This document shows positions 32,170-39,641 of a DNA stretch of 42,040 nucleotides, one piece after another. Where the stretch lies: positions 1-42,040 of IMG/VR virus record IMGVR_UViG_3300030102_005718; one strand, given 5' to 3'. Under the pieces are notes generated by a model that saw nothing but the letters and a program-made list of their open reading frames with translations, searched no databases and was not told where the DNA came from. The DNA is from a virus. Each line of letters opens with the position of its first letter. Position 1 is the stretch's first letter. Both the position numbers and the translations under genes were made by a program.

Positions 32170-33651
32170 ATGGCAAACACGATCAAGCTAAAGCGCGGTT
32201 CTGGATCTAATCCAACCGCGAGTGATCTAACACAGGGTGAAATCGCTGTCAGGACAGACACCGGGAAACTGTTCACCAAAAAAGATGACAACAGCGTTGT
32301 CGAAATCAGCGGGTCTGGTGGCGGTGGTGCGGTTGACAGCGTCAACAGTCAAACCGGCACGGTGGTTTTAGACGCTGATGACATTTCAGACGCCTCAACA
32401 ACTAACAAGTTCACAACTTCATCAGACATAAGTAAGCTCGCAGGCATTGAATCCAATGCAACAGCGGATCAAACTGCAACTGAAATTAAAACTGCTTACG
32501 AGTCAAACAGTGACACGAACGCATTCACAGACGCCGAAAAGACGAAACTTTCGGGAATCGCGAGCAATGCAACTGTCTACAACGACGCAGCCGTTGACAC
32601 CCACCTAAACACCAGCACGGCATCATCTGGCGAAGTGCTGAGCTACAACGGCAGCGATTACGATTGGGTGGCTCAATCATCAGGCGGCAGCACTGATTTA
32701 AGCTACACAGACGCAACGCGGGTCATCGCTAGCAGCACTGGCACAGACGCCACCCTGCCTTTGATGAGCAGCGGAAATGCTGGCCTTGTCCCTGCTAGCG
32801 GTGGTGGTACGACTAGCTTTTTGCGGGCGGACGGTCAATTTACGGCTATTGCGGCCAGCAACCCAGTTGCTCTGAAATTGCCGATCGCGGCATCTGCAAC
32901 CCTGCCAAATACCAACACAGAAGGCCAGGTTTCCAACCTATTTAACACTTCTGCTGTTTTCAATTCATCCAACTCAGCAAGTTGGTCGTTTGACGCTTCT
33001 TCGATCACAATCCCTGAAGATGGTATTTATTGCGTTTCGATAAATGTGCAGGTTACTTCGACAGGACAAAGAGCGCAAAACTATTTCGGCTTTGCCGTTG
33101 ACGGCACAGCACAGCAGGGCAGGTCGTCACACGCTTATGTAAGAAATTCATCTTCAATTAACGATGCAGGTTGCACACTTACGGAGCTTTTAGATCTAGA
33201 CGCTGGTGACGTGCTAACTGTGATTGGCAGGTCTGAAGGTTCAATTACTACTTCCAGGACTACAGACCCAGTTACCCCTGGATCAATCGAAATTCACAAG
33301 GTAAGCAATACGCAAGGGCCACAGGGGGCACAAGGGGCTGATGGCCCAAGCGATATACCGCAAAACAGTCAAACTAGCGCTTACACATTGGTGGCAGGGG
33401 ATAATGGCAAGCATATAAATACAACTTCCGGCGGAGTTACCGTACCCAGCGGTGTATTTAGTGCAGGCAATATTGTTTCAATCTTCAACGATAGTTCGAG
33501 CGACCAAACAATTACTCAAGCGAGTGGCGTCACTTTGAGGCTTGCGGGTGGTTCTAGTACGGGGAACCGCACCTTGGCGCAATATGGCTTATGCAGTGTT
33601 TTATGTGTGGGCTCAAATGAATTTGTAATTAGTGGTGCAGGTTTAACTTAA
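32170..33651 (+). CDS. Tail fibre with C1q-like and collagen-like parts
   Basis: 493 residues. N-terminus IKLKRGSGSNPTASDLTQGE, a common fibre start that is also echoed at 31100 (MANTLRIKRRA). Middle: SDISKLAGIESNATADQTAT. Around 265-380 lies a C1q/TNF-like jelly roll (WSFDASSITIPEDGIYCVSI). A short collagen-like triplet run GPQGAQGADGP follows, then a beta-rich C-terminal head. Likely a receptor-binding fibre. Confidence 0.83.
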   Translation: MANTIKLKRGSGSNPTASDLTQGEIAVRTDTGKLFTKKDDNSVVEISGSGGGGAVDSVNSQTGTVVLDADDISDASTTNKFTTSSDISKLAGIESNATADQTATEIKTAYESNSDTNAFTDAEKTKLSGIASNATVYNDAAVDTHLNTSTASSGEVLSYNGSDYDWVAQSSGGSTDLSYTDATRVIASSTGTDATLPLMSSGNAGLVPASGGGTTSFLRADGQFTAIAASNPVALKLPIAASATLPNTNTEGQVSNLFNTSAVFNSSNSASWSFDASSITIPEDGIYCVSINVQVTSTGQRAQNYFGFAVDGTAQQGRSSHAYVRNSSSINDAGCTLTELLDLDAGDVLTVIGRSEGSITTSRTTDPVTPGSIEIHKVSNTQGPQGAQGADGPSDIPQNSQTSAYTLVAGDNGKHINTTSGGVTVPSGVFSAGNIVSIFNDSSSDQTITQASGVTLRLAGGSSTGNRTLAQYGLCSVLCVGSNEFVISGAGLT

Positions 33652-34370
33652 TGGGCATACATCAAGCCTTGATTGCTGGTTATCCCCTAACCGTTTCTTC
33701 AAACCCAACATGGAGTTTAGTTGATAGCGATTTTGCTACAGGCGCTAGCTCTAGCACAAGCGTCAGCAATGTTCAAACTGGTGATTTTATCTTTTTTACT
33801 CAATCAACGGATTTTGAGCTTTCAATCTCCCCGCCTACTGGGTTTACGCAAATTTTTGAAGAGACTGATGATAATCCGTCTTTTAACGAGTCTTTCCGCG
33901 TAGCAACCACCAACGAGGGCACAGTGAACGTCACTGCTGACAGTGAATCTGAAGCTTCAGGTTTGATGGTATTTAGATGTTCAACGAGCGCAACAACGCT
34001 GCAGCCGACTACAGGCACAGGAAGCGCGAGTGGACGCGCGGAAGCAGGATCAGGCAGCCCGTCAGTGCCATCATCCAATACTGACAACAACGGAACGGCT
34101 GAAGCATTTTCGCTTTGCGTGTCGAGTGCTTACATCGACGACGACATAATTACATCATGCACAGCGCCTACAGGGCTGACCCTTGCGGGGTTTGCAGGCG
34201 GCGCCAGAGCCGGGTTTTTCGGAAGCACATTGAATAGCTCGCTAATGGTCGGCTATGCAGTTGTTGCTAGTGCTGGCACAACCTCCCCGCCTGGAGCGGG
34301 CAATAGCTGGACGACAAACAGTAATGGAGATTCTTGGCGATCAACTGCTTGGTATATCAGACCCAGTTAA
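33651..34370 (+). CDS. Beta-rich adhesion or fibre-tip protein
   Basis: 239 residues, start overlapping the fibre stop (TAATG). Contains PPTGFTQIFEETDDNP, then VTADSESEASGLMVFRC and SGRAEAGSGSPSVPSS, ending SWRSTAWYIRPS: a jelly-roll-like pattern seen in fibre-associated proteins of environmental phages. Coupling to the fibre gene suggests a tip or chaperone. No exact family. Confidence 0.75.
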   Translation: MGIHQALIAGYPLTVSSNPTWSLVDSDFATGASSSTSVSNVQTGDFIFFTQSTDFELSISPPTGFTQIFEETDDNPSFNESFRVATTNEGTVNVTADSESEASGLMVFRCSTSATTLQPTTGTGSASGRAEAGSGSPSVPSSNTDNNGTAEAFSLCVSSAYIDDDIITSCTAPTGLTLAGFAGGARAGFFGSTLNSSLMVGYAVVASAGTTSPPGAGNSWTTNSNGDSWRSTAWYIRPS

Positions 34371-34437
34371 TAAAACGTCCGTAGCTGAGCCAAGCTAACG
34401 TCTGCGTTTACACTGTCCTTCAGAGCTAAAAATTTTC

Positions 34438-34620
34438 ATGGCTAAGGTGTTTTTTCTGGCGCTGTTGGGCATTGCCTTGAGCCCTGCTGCTCTGTCCCAC
34501 CACAAGTATTTGCAAGCTCAACAAGATGCCATAACAGAAAATGGACACCTTACTACTACCCAAGAGCCAGAAAGCAAGTACGGTAGTCACGGAAAAAACG
34601 TACCCCACGTTCACCAATGA
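34438..34620 (+). CDS. Small exported His-rich protein
   Basis: 60 residues. A classical signal peptide (MAKVFFLALLGIALSPAALS) is followed by a short polar, His-containing chain (HHKYLQAQQDAI and the end HGKNVPHVHQ). It should be exported to the periplasm. Its stop overlaps the next gene (ATGA). The His clusters could bind a metal. Function unknown. Confidence 0.75.
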   Translation: MAKVFFLALLGIALSPAALSHHKYLQAQQDAITENGHLTTTQEPESKYGSHGKNVPHVHQ

Positions 34621-34979
34621 TCAAAAAAATTGTTTTTGGTGCAGCCGCTGGCGCACTTGCCTTGGCTCCCCTCTCTGCAGCAAAGGCTGATGGTTTTTAC
34701 CTGAACCCTGAGTGGAATGGCGCTTGGAGCGGTTCAACCTTTGGCGGCGCTGTCATGGATGCTGGCATCGGCTGGGAAAAAGGTGCCTTCTACATCCAGG
34801 GCGGACCTAGCTGGTTACAGCCACAAGGCGGAGACGTAGAGCTGGGTTTCTCTGCCAAGACTGGTGTTAGTGCTCCTGTATCTGATTCAATTGACGTTTA
34901 TGGCGAGGTTTCGTTCGCCAAATACGAAAACATTGATGCAGGTTATGGCCTGAAGCTTGGCGGCAAAGTCAAGTTCTGA
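34617..34979 (+). CDS. Small outer-membrane beta-barrel-like protein
   Basis: 120 residues. Signal peptide (about 1-24, cut near AKADG), then alternating strands (FYLNPEWNGAWSGSTFGGAV, GAFYIQGGPSWLQP, VYGEVSFAKYENI) and a final LGGKVKF ending in Phe, the usual signal for outer-membrane barrel insertion. Probably an 8-strand porin-like barrel placed in the host envelope. It may alter surface receptors or superinfection, which is inference. A terminator follows. Confidence 0.82.
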   Translation: MIKKIVFGAAAGALALAPLSAAKADGFYLNPEWNGAWSGSTFGGAVMDAGIGWEKGAFYIQGGPSWLQPQGGDVELGFSAKTGVSAPVSDSIDVYGEVSFAKYENIDAGYGLKLGGKVKF

Positions 34980-35014
34980 TTACACTTCAACCGCGGGCCT
35001 GAACACACCCGCAG

Positions 35015-35059
35015 CCTCCCGGTGGGACTCACTCCTCACACCAAGCCGGGAGGTTTTTT
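35015..35059 (+). terminator. Rho-independent terminator
   Basis: Stem CCTCCCGG (35015-35022) with CCGGGAGG (35046-35053), a 23-base loop, then six T residues at 35054-35059 and more T-rich sequence. It follows the beta-barrel gene and probably ends much of the late transcript, leaving the two downstream genes at lower level. Confidence 0.85.
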
Positions 35060-35075
35060 CTTTCACTTTTTAGCT

Positions 35076-35315
35076 ATGCAAGGAATTTTCAACCTGCTTG
35101 GCACTGTTGGATTTGTTTTAGCTGCTGCCAACGCTGCGCTCATTGGCGTTGCAGTAGTCAAAGGCCCAGAGATCATTGAAGAGAACTTGGACAAGATCCA
35201 AGCGCTAATGATCGAAAAGATGTACGAGAGCATGGACGGCGCAGCTGCTGAGGTCGTTCCAGGCGAAGTGAAAAAGCTGGTGCCTGGTGTAACTGGACCT
35301 GCCATTCCGTTCTAG
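35076..35315 (+). CDS. Small membrane protein
   Basis: 79 residues from the ATG at 35076, since the in-frame codons upstream overlap the terminator. A transmembrane helix (FNLLGTVGFVLAAANAALIG) is followed by an amphipathic acidic helix (IIEENLDKIQALMIEKMYES). Similar small proteins occur beside structural genes in T4-like cyanophages. Role unknown, possibly in the virion or lysis. Confidence 0.72.
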   Translation: MQGIFNLLGTVGFVLAAANAALIGVAVVKGPEIIEENLDKIQALMIEKMYESMDGAAAEVVPGEVKKLVPGVTGPAIPF

Positions 35316-35932
35316 TGCCTGAAATTCGCACTATTGGGATCAGCCCAATTCGCCCTTGGAGCGCACAGCCGACCTTGTCGGTGCCCAATGCTCCTCCAGT
35401 GACGGTAAATATTGGCGTGCCAATTATTGACCTACCGGCTTTCGATCCGTTGGATTACAGGGGGGAAGAGGTCGTTATAGACCCTGAGCCTGTTTTGCCC
35501 AGGCCAGAGCCGACTACGCCTCCAGCACCAAAAGTTCCACCTCCAGCTGCGTTTAAGCTTCCCAAGGCGGCTGTTGATCAAGACCCAAGGTGCCCTCCGC
35601 TTAGAGCGAAAGAGGTCGGAACGCTTGTCCAAAATGGTGAAAAAAGAATTTCGGGCTATGAGATCCAAGACGGAAAGTGCGTCGTCTTGTTTGAAGAGAT
35701 TCCATTGCCTGAGCAAGTTATAGCAGCAATACCAACAATCCCGCAGGTCACGACGGTAGGGGTGTCCGCCGTGATTGGCGTTGGAGCGGGGATGTGTACG
35801 CCTGCGTTGCTGCGGATTGTCAAGCCAACGATCAAAAATATCGTTAAAAAGATCCAGGCCGTGGAGGGTAAGACCTTTAAGCGCCTGAGCGTGTTTGAGC
35901 GGCGGAAGGCACAGCGGTCGGCACGGGAATAG
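35315..35932 (+). CDS. Pro-rich cyanophage structural-type protein
   Basis: 205 residues, GTG start overlapping the previous stop (TAGTG). The opening (RTIGISPIRPWSAQPTLS, then APPVTVNIGVPIIDLPAF) is a motif I know from structural proteins of T4-like cyanophages. A Pro-rich linker (PRPEPTTPPAPKVPPPAA), a hydrophobic segment (VTTVGVSAVIGVGAGM) and a basic tail follow. It overlaps the convergent gene at 35877 by 56 bases. Confidence 0.78.
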   Translation: MPEIRTIGISPIRPWSAQPTLSVPNAPPVTVNIGVPIIDLPAFDPLDYRGEEVVIDPEPVLPRPEPTTPPAPKVPPPAAFKLPKAAVDQDPRCPPLRAKEVGTLVQNGEKRISGYEIQDGKCVVLFEEIPLPEQVIAAIPTIPQVTTVGVSAVIGVGAGMCTPALLRIVKPTIKNIVKKIQAVEGKTFKRLSVFERRKAQRSARE

Positions 35933-36707
35933 CGTGACGGTGTGGCAATACCTGCCCAGGCTTGGGTTTAATTACAACGTCAGCGCATACAGCAAAGTAT
36001 GGGGATTTAGGGTGAAACTCGATCCCTTTGAGTTTCAGCTCACCACAGTTTTTGAGGCGAGCTATTTCGTATTCAAGCCGTTTGGTTTCGATCGCTTGAT
36101 TTTGCATACGGATATTTGAGTCCACCATCGCTTTACAGCGCTCTTGGAGACCACCGTCTAAGGGGATTGTGGCTTGGATCGACAAACCTCCAGACCAATT
36201 ATGAGAGTCTTTTTGACCTGTCCGGGAAGGCATGGTGTATAAGATTTTTCCTGGGTTATCGAGTAACCCATCACCATCAATATCAGAAAGATCATATACA
36301 TTGTCAAAAACTGTACCCACATACGGAAGTTGCCAGCTCTTTGATCTGTTGACATAAGGGGTGACTGTAAGTGTTGGGCCTTGGCAGCTGACCCCATTGG
36401 AGTAGTTGTTATTGAACGCAGCGCTTGGAGCGATCATGACTGCCTGATTGGTGACGCTACCAGAGCTTGTTGCGCTTGGAGCGGCAGTGGCTGACACGCC
36501 TCCAATTGTTTCTGCGTTAACTGGAGAAGCTAGAGCTATTGGGAGAAGGTAGAGATAGTGTCTGTAATTTGCTGCACCTCTTGGACTCTTTGGATGGTGG
36601 TGACGTTGCTTAAACCTGGGTTTTTCAGCACCTCCAGGAACTGAAACGCTTCTCCTGGCCGAACAATTGTCCAGTTTGGCTTGTTCTTGGCGTCTAAACC
36701 TGTCCAT
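35877..36707 (-). CDS. Exported cyanophage-type protein with no normal start near its signal peptide
   Basis: The frame is open for 276 codons from the ATG at 36707, but the recognisable protein begins near 36569 with a signal peptide (HYLYLLPIALASPVNA), then SATSSGSVTNQAVMIAP, SCQGPTLTVTPYV, PLDGGLQERCKAM and EYEIARLKNCGELKLKGIEF. I recognise that pattern from T4-like cyanophages. No ATG, GTG or TTG lies in frame between the upstream gene's end and the signal peptide. The 36707 start would give about 50 unrelated basic residues and a 172-base overlap. Frameshift, rare start or internal mutation are all possible. Confidence 0.8.
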   Translation of the reverse strand: MDRFRRQEQAKLDNCSARRSVSVPGGAEKPRFKQRHHHPKSPRGAANYRHYLYLLPIALASPVNAETIGGVSATAAPSATSSGSVTNQAVMIAPSAAFNNNYSNGVSCQGPTLTVTPYVNRSKSWQLPYVGTVFDNVYDLSDIDGDGLLDNPGKILYTMPSRTGQKDSHNWSGGLSIQATIPLDGGLQERCKAMVDSNIRMQNQAIETKRLEYEIARLKNCGELKLKGIEFHPKSPYFAVCADVVIKPKPGQVLPHRHAIPVPTAVPSAAQTRSGA

Positions 36708-36961
36708 GAATTTAAGCTTGTTGAGCCCGGAGAGAGGGATTTGCCGTCATGTTGGATATTTGTCCCAGAAACTGAGTATTCCCAGCCAGTGTTGTAGGAC
36801 TCAGAAACAATAGTTTCTGTGACCTTGCTTGTCGTTTCAGTTCTACTGGTCAAGCTACCAGTCGTGAAATTAGGGACAACAGGCACCCCTGCAGCCTGCT
36901 TGGCAAAGGTGAACCCCTCACCAAGCAAGGCCATGAGAATTAAGAAGGCAAGGCGCATCAA
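36536..36961 (-). CDS. Exported cyanophage-type protein
   Basis: 141 residues, or 140 from the second Met. Signal peptide (MRLAFLILMALLGEGFTFA), then VPNFTTGSLTSRTETTSKV, YSVSGTNIQHDGKS and the end with VQQITDTISTFSQ. I know close patterns from the same block in T4-like cyanophages. Start overlaps the upstream stop. Probably periplasmic or surface; function unknown. Confidence 0.82.
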   Translation of the reverse strand: MMRLAFLILMALLGEGFTFAKQAAGVPVVPNFTTGSLTSRTETTSKVTETIVSESYNTGWEYSVSGTNIQHDGKSLSPGSTSLNSWTGLDAKNKPNWTIVRPGEAFQFLEVLKNPGLSNVTTIQRVQEVQQITDTISTFSQ

Positions 36962-37446
36962 TCGATTGAAAGCTCAGTGACAAATTGACCAATTGCCAAT
37001 GTGTTGCCTCCTCCGGCCTCAACAGTCATCAAACCTGCTGGTGAGATTGTTCCTGCCAGGTCTCCTGCTGTTCCTGCTGTAGTGGATTGCAGGCTGCCAA
37101 AATTTGGTGTTTCGCCTGTTGTAACTGCAGTTGTCGGAACAACGTCTGCTTGTGTATATGACTGGCTGAAGCTAAATGCGTTGCCAGATGTGTCCTGCGT
37201 CACAGCGATGTTGCCTGGGTCGTATATCCCGTCAGTAATAGATCCGGTTGAGATTGTTCCTGCTGTTGTGCCATCGGTGGTTGAAACGCCTGAACCAGAC
37301 ATTGAAAAGCTGCTGCCAATGCGTTCTGCAGTTGTCATCGCTCCACCGACCTGCAATTGGATAGAGCTTTGGATGCGATGGGTGAGGTCAGCTTTTGCTG
37401 CTGGCGCGAGCGCAAAAAACGCAGCTAAAAGGATGAAGCGTTTCAT
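36958..37446 (-). CDS. Exported cyanophage-type protein
   Basis: 162 residues. Signal peptide MKRFILLAAFFALAPAAKAD, then beta-rich Thr/Ser/Gly repeats (HRIQSSIQLQVGGAMTTAE, FSFSQSYTQADVVPTT, GTAGDLAGTISPAGLMTV), ending VTELSID. This is the first of three exported proteins in a row. The same order and patterns occur, from memory, in T4-like cyanophages, where they are called virion or hypothetical proteins. Start overlaps the upstream stop (ATGA). Confidence 0.83.
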   Translation of the reverse strand: MKRFILLAAFFALAPAAKADLTHRIQSSIQLQVGGAMTTAERIGSSFSMSGSGVSTTDGTTAGTISTGSITDGIYDPGNIAVTQDTSGNAFSFSQSYTQADVVPTTAVTTGETPNFGSLQSTTAGTAGDLAGTISPAGLMTVEAGGGNTLAIGQFVTELSID

Positions 37447-37709
37447 TTGATGGCAGTCGTACCGTTACCTGGCATTTTAGGTGGCTGCTTCTTTTGTTGG
37501 CCATTTGCTTTGCGTTCGATGCCAAAACTCGCCATGGCTCCAGTGAGCAAAGAAGCCACGAAAGTATTATCCATTTTCATCTGAGGGAAAATACCTAGAT
37601 AAGAGACTGTTAACAGCGTCGCAGACCAAAACAAGACAGCGCATTTGACGATATCCGCAATTGATACTCCCTCTTTTTCGTGTTCTTGATTTTCTTGTGT
37701 TTCTGGCAT
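37443..37709 (-). CDS. Small membrane protein, holin candidate
   Basis: 88 residues from the ATG at 37709; the longer frame upstream overlaps the divergent gene at 37736. An acidic N-terminus (PETQENQEHEKEG) is followed by two hydrophobic segments (CAVLFWSATLLTVSYLGIF and TFVASLLTGAMASFGI) and a basic tail (ERKANGQQKKQPPK). Two short membrane segments and a charged tail fit a small holin, but it is coupled to exported-protein genes rather than to a lysin. Confidence 0.75.
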   Translation of the reverse strand: MPETQENQEHEKEGVSIADIVKCAVLFWSATLLTVSYLGIFPQMKMDNTFVASLLTGAMASFGIERKANGQQKKQPPKMPGNGTTAIK

Positions 37710-37735
37710 GATGTGATGAGTGCTGAGGTCGAGGC

Positions 37736-37987
37736 ATGATTGAAATATGGGCCGCCGCCGCTGGTGCGTCAATCACTGTTGCTGGTCTCGGCATCACCGG
37801 GCTAAAACAGCAAGGACAGCAAGGAAGAGATTCATTGATAAGGCTGACAACTGCTGTTGAGGGTTTGAGCAGGCAGCTCGACGTGCTTCACACTGACATC
37901 CGCAGCAGGGACCAAGAAGTGTTCGCAAGGCTGTCAGAGCTTGAACAGGCAGTTGCAAGGCTTGAGGGACATAGCAATCGCAACTAG
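37736..37987 (+). CDS. Membrane-anchored coiled-coil protein
   Basis: 83 residues. N-terminal membrane helix (IWAAAAGASITVAGLGIT), then a heptad-patterned coiled coil (RLTTAVEGLSRQLDVLHTDI onward to LEQAVARLEGH). Small proteins of this layout are frequent near lysis-type genes in cyanophages and could act as spanin- or holin-like partners. Divergent from the 37443-37709 gene, with starts 26 bases apart. Confidence 0.78.
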   Translation: MIEIWAAAAGASITVAGLGITGLKQQGQQGRDSLIRLTTAVEGLSRQLDVLHTDIRSRDQEVFARLSELEQAVARLEGHSNRN

Positions 37988-38011
37988 ACTTTTAATAGTT
38001 GATCTAGCCCA

Positions 38012-38182
38012 ATGTTCCTGATCCTCAAACCAATTCTTTTTCGGTTTTTGCGTTCAGAGAGTTTGAAGCGTTTGATTGTGGATTTGGTCAAAGCGTATGC
38101 AAAGCGCTCTGATAACACTGTTGATGATTCTGTCGCAGCATTTTTAGAAGCTAATCTCTTCCCTCCCAGAAGAGTTAGTTGA
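38012..38182 (+). CDS. Small helical protein (56 aa)
   Basis: A short gene found by reading the gap: ATG at 38012, stop at 38180-38182. Reads MFLILKPILFRFLRSESLKR, then DNTVDDSVAAFLEANLF. Hydrophobic amphipathic first half, acidic helical second half. Its stop shares a base with the next start (TGATG). Likely membrane-associated; function unknown. Confidence 0.72.
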   Translation: MFLILKPILFRFLRSESLKRLIVDLVKAYAKRSDNTVDDSVAAFLEANLFPPRRVS

Positions 38183-38328
38183 TGGTTCGCAAGCGCGTCA
38201 TTTTTGCAATTTTGCTTGGGATGATGACGATCCTTTCAGCCATGATGCTCTCTGGGGCTGGCTTGGTTTATTACACAGGTTTTCTTGATGGCAGCAAGGG
38301 CTGTGACACGGCAGGATTGACGCGATGA
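38182..38328 (+). CDS. Small membrane protein (48 aa), lysis candidate
   Basis: A short gene found in the gap: ATG at 38182, stop at 38326-38328. A positive N-terminus (MVRKRVIFAILLGMMTIL) leads into one membrane helix with several Met, then a short polar tail (GFLDGSKGCDTAGLTR). It overlaps both neighbours (TGATG and ATGA) and lies directly before the peptidase, so it is a good candidate for a holin or signal-anchor lysis helper. Confidence 0.72.
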   Translation: MVRKRVIFAILLGMMTILSAMMLSGAGLVYYTGFLDGSKGCDTAGLTR

Positions 38329-39056
38329 CGCCTCGCTTAAAAAACCTGATGGCCCTTGCGTTGCTTCCGTTTTTTGAGTTTTTCCGTGGGACGCCCCATC
38401 AGGCAGCAGCTATTAAAGAGCTAGAGGATTCTTTGCCAGAAGAGTTGTTAGCTGAAGATGCGGCTTGGTTTGAAGCTTGGAAGACAAGCGGCATCGCACA
38501 AAAAGCAATTGTGCCCTATGTTCATCAACTGGATTTCAGATACAAGGGCTATCGAAGATGCTTAGACGCATCAGCGGCAATGCTGGCTCTTATGTACGGC
38601 AAGGTGAAAAGCGCCGAAGAGTATGGGGAGGTACGGAAAAGATTTGGAGACACGATCGACGTGTCGGCCCAAGTAAGGACTCTGAGAGAGCTTGGTCTAC
38701 ACGCTCAATTCAGAAATGATGCTGATGGAGCGTTGGTTGAGGCAGAGATTGCAAGTGGCCGACCAGTTCTGGTGGGGTGGCTGCATAAAGGCAATATGCT
38801 TCGAGGCGAGCCTCCGGTTTGCAGTCAGATCACCTGCGGGCATTGGGGCGTCATTGTCGGCTTCGAGGGGACGGAATCAACAGGCGATGCTCATTGGGTG
38901 ATGCACGACCCAATGGGGGCTCCTGACATTGAGAGAGGAGGGCACCCAAGCCGTTACAACGGCAAAAACGTAAGAGTGCCGCGTAAACCATTTGACTTGC
39001 GTTGGCAGGTTGAAGGGCCTAGCAGCGGTTGGGTGATCCTTGTCGATGACGAATAG
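38325..39056 (+). CDS. C39-like cysteine peptidase, candidate endolysin
   Basis: 243 residues. Hydrophobic start (KNLMALALLPFFEFF) that could anchor or export it. A papain-like C39 fold is indicated by Gln68 (VHQLDF), Cys79 (RRCLDAS), His173 (CGHWGVIVGF) and Asp195 (MHDPMG). I recognise close relatives in T4-like cyanophages, where they are linked to lysis. Start overlaps the 48-residue membrane protein. Whether it cuts peptidoglycan or protein is not shown by sequence. Confidence 0.87.
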   Translation: MTPRLKNLMALALLPFFEFFRGTPHQAAAIKELEDSLPEELLAEDAAWFEAWKTSGIAQKAIVPYVHQLDFRYKGYRRCLDASAAMLALMYGKVKSAEEYGEVRKRFGDTIDVSAQVRTLRELGLHAQFRNDADGALVEAEIASGRPVLVGWLHKGNMLRGEPPVCSQITCGHWGVIVGFEGTESTGDAHWVMHDPMGAPDIERGGHPSRYNGKNVRVPRKPFDLRWQVEGPSSGWVILVDDE

Positions 39057-39058
39057 TT

Positions 39059-39112
39059 GGGGCGTTACGCATGGCTCACGCACCATGAGCTAATTAGCAG
39101 GCCGGACGCCCC
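39059..39112 (+). other. Stem structure after the peptidase gene
   Basis: The 118 bases from 39057 to 39174 hold no convincing gene. An outer stem GGGGCGT / ACGCCCC (39059-39065 with 39106-39112) encloses an inner hairpin GCTCA / TGAGC (39074-39078 with 39086-39090). No T-run follows, so it is not an ordinary terminator. It may stabilise the peptidase mRNA or control the next gene. Confidence 0.4.
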
Positions 39113-39174
39113 TGCAAGCCTGACTGACCTGCCACTGAAGGTAGGAAGCCACAGATTACACACCATTTACAGCG

Positions 39175-39414
39175 ATGCCAGCTTCAAAAGAGTTCAAGCG
39201 GTCAAATTGTTTGATTGTCCGTTACCGCCACCCGCGCGAAGGCCCCCCTAGCTATTTGGTCTGGGAAAAGGACAAGAGCTATATATGTTTGACGCGAGAA
39301 GAGCTGCTAAAGGCTGTGAAATGGCCTAAGTACACCAGCACTGGTGCTGCGTTGCGCCAATGGATCGAAGAAGTTGAGGTGGATATACCGCCAGACCCAG
39401 AGCCAGTGCAATGA
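39175..39414 (+). CDS. Small hypothetical protein
   Basis: 79 residues, ATG at 39175. Contains SNCLIVRYRHPREGPPSYLV, then WEKDKSYICLTREELLKAV and GAALRQWIEEVEVDIPP. A small mixed alpha/beta domain with an acidic Pro-rich end. Its stop overlaps the next start (ATGA). Function unknown. Confidence 0.72.
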   Translation: MPASKEFKRSNCLIVRYRHPREGPPSYLVWEKDKSYICLTREELLKAVKWPKYTSTGAALRQWIEEVEVDIPPDPEPVQ

Positions 39415-39641
39415 ACTTGTATTGGGCCTGGTCATATCTAGTTGCATTTTGGACGACTGTGGTCATGTCTTGTATCCAACCTGCGAACTGGAGTTACTGT
39501 TGGCCGCCTGACTGGCTAATTCATGGGGTACATGATTACATGCGTTCAAGGGCTCCTTACTCCGAGGAGCGCAACATATTGCAATCTTTGGAGCGAACTA
39601 ATGGGCTGGGCGGACTGGATGGTGGTCAAGCAAACCCTTGA
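39411..39641 (+). CDS. Small Trp-rich membrane protein
   Basis: 76 residues. The opening NLYWAWSYLVAFWTTVVM is a Trp-rich membrane helix, possibly an uncleaved anchor. It is followed by CIQPANWSYCWPPDWLIHGV with two Cys and several Trp. The end overlaps the next gene by 41 bases. Coupled to its upstream neighbour. Function unknown. Confidence 0.68.
   Translation: MNLYWAWSYLVAFWTTVVMSCIQPANWSYCWPPDWLIHGVHDYMRSRAPYSEERNILQSLERTNGLGGLDGGQANP

Noticed and set aside
39057-39251. 64-codon frame from a TTG directly after the peptidase
   Set aside because: It crosses the stem structure and overlaps the better-supported gene at 39175; the translation is Pro-rich with no family pattern.
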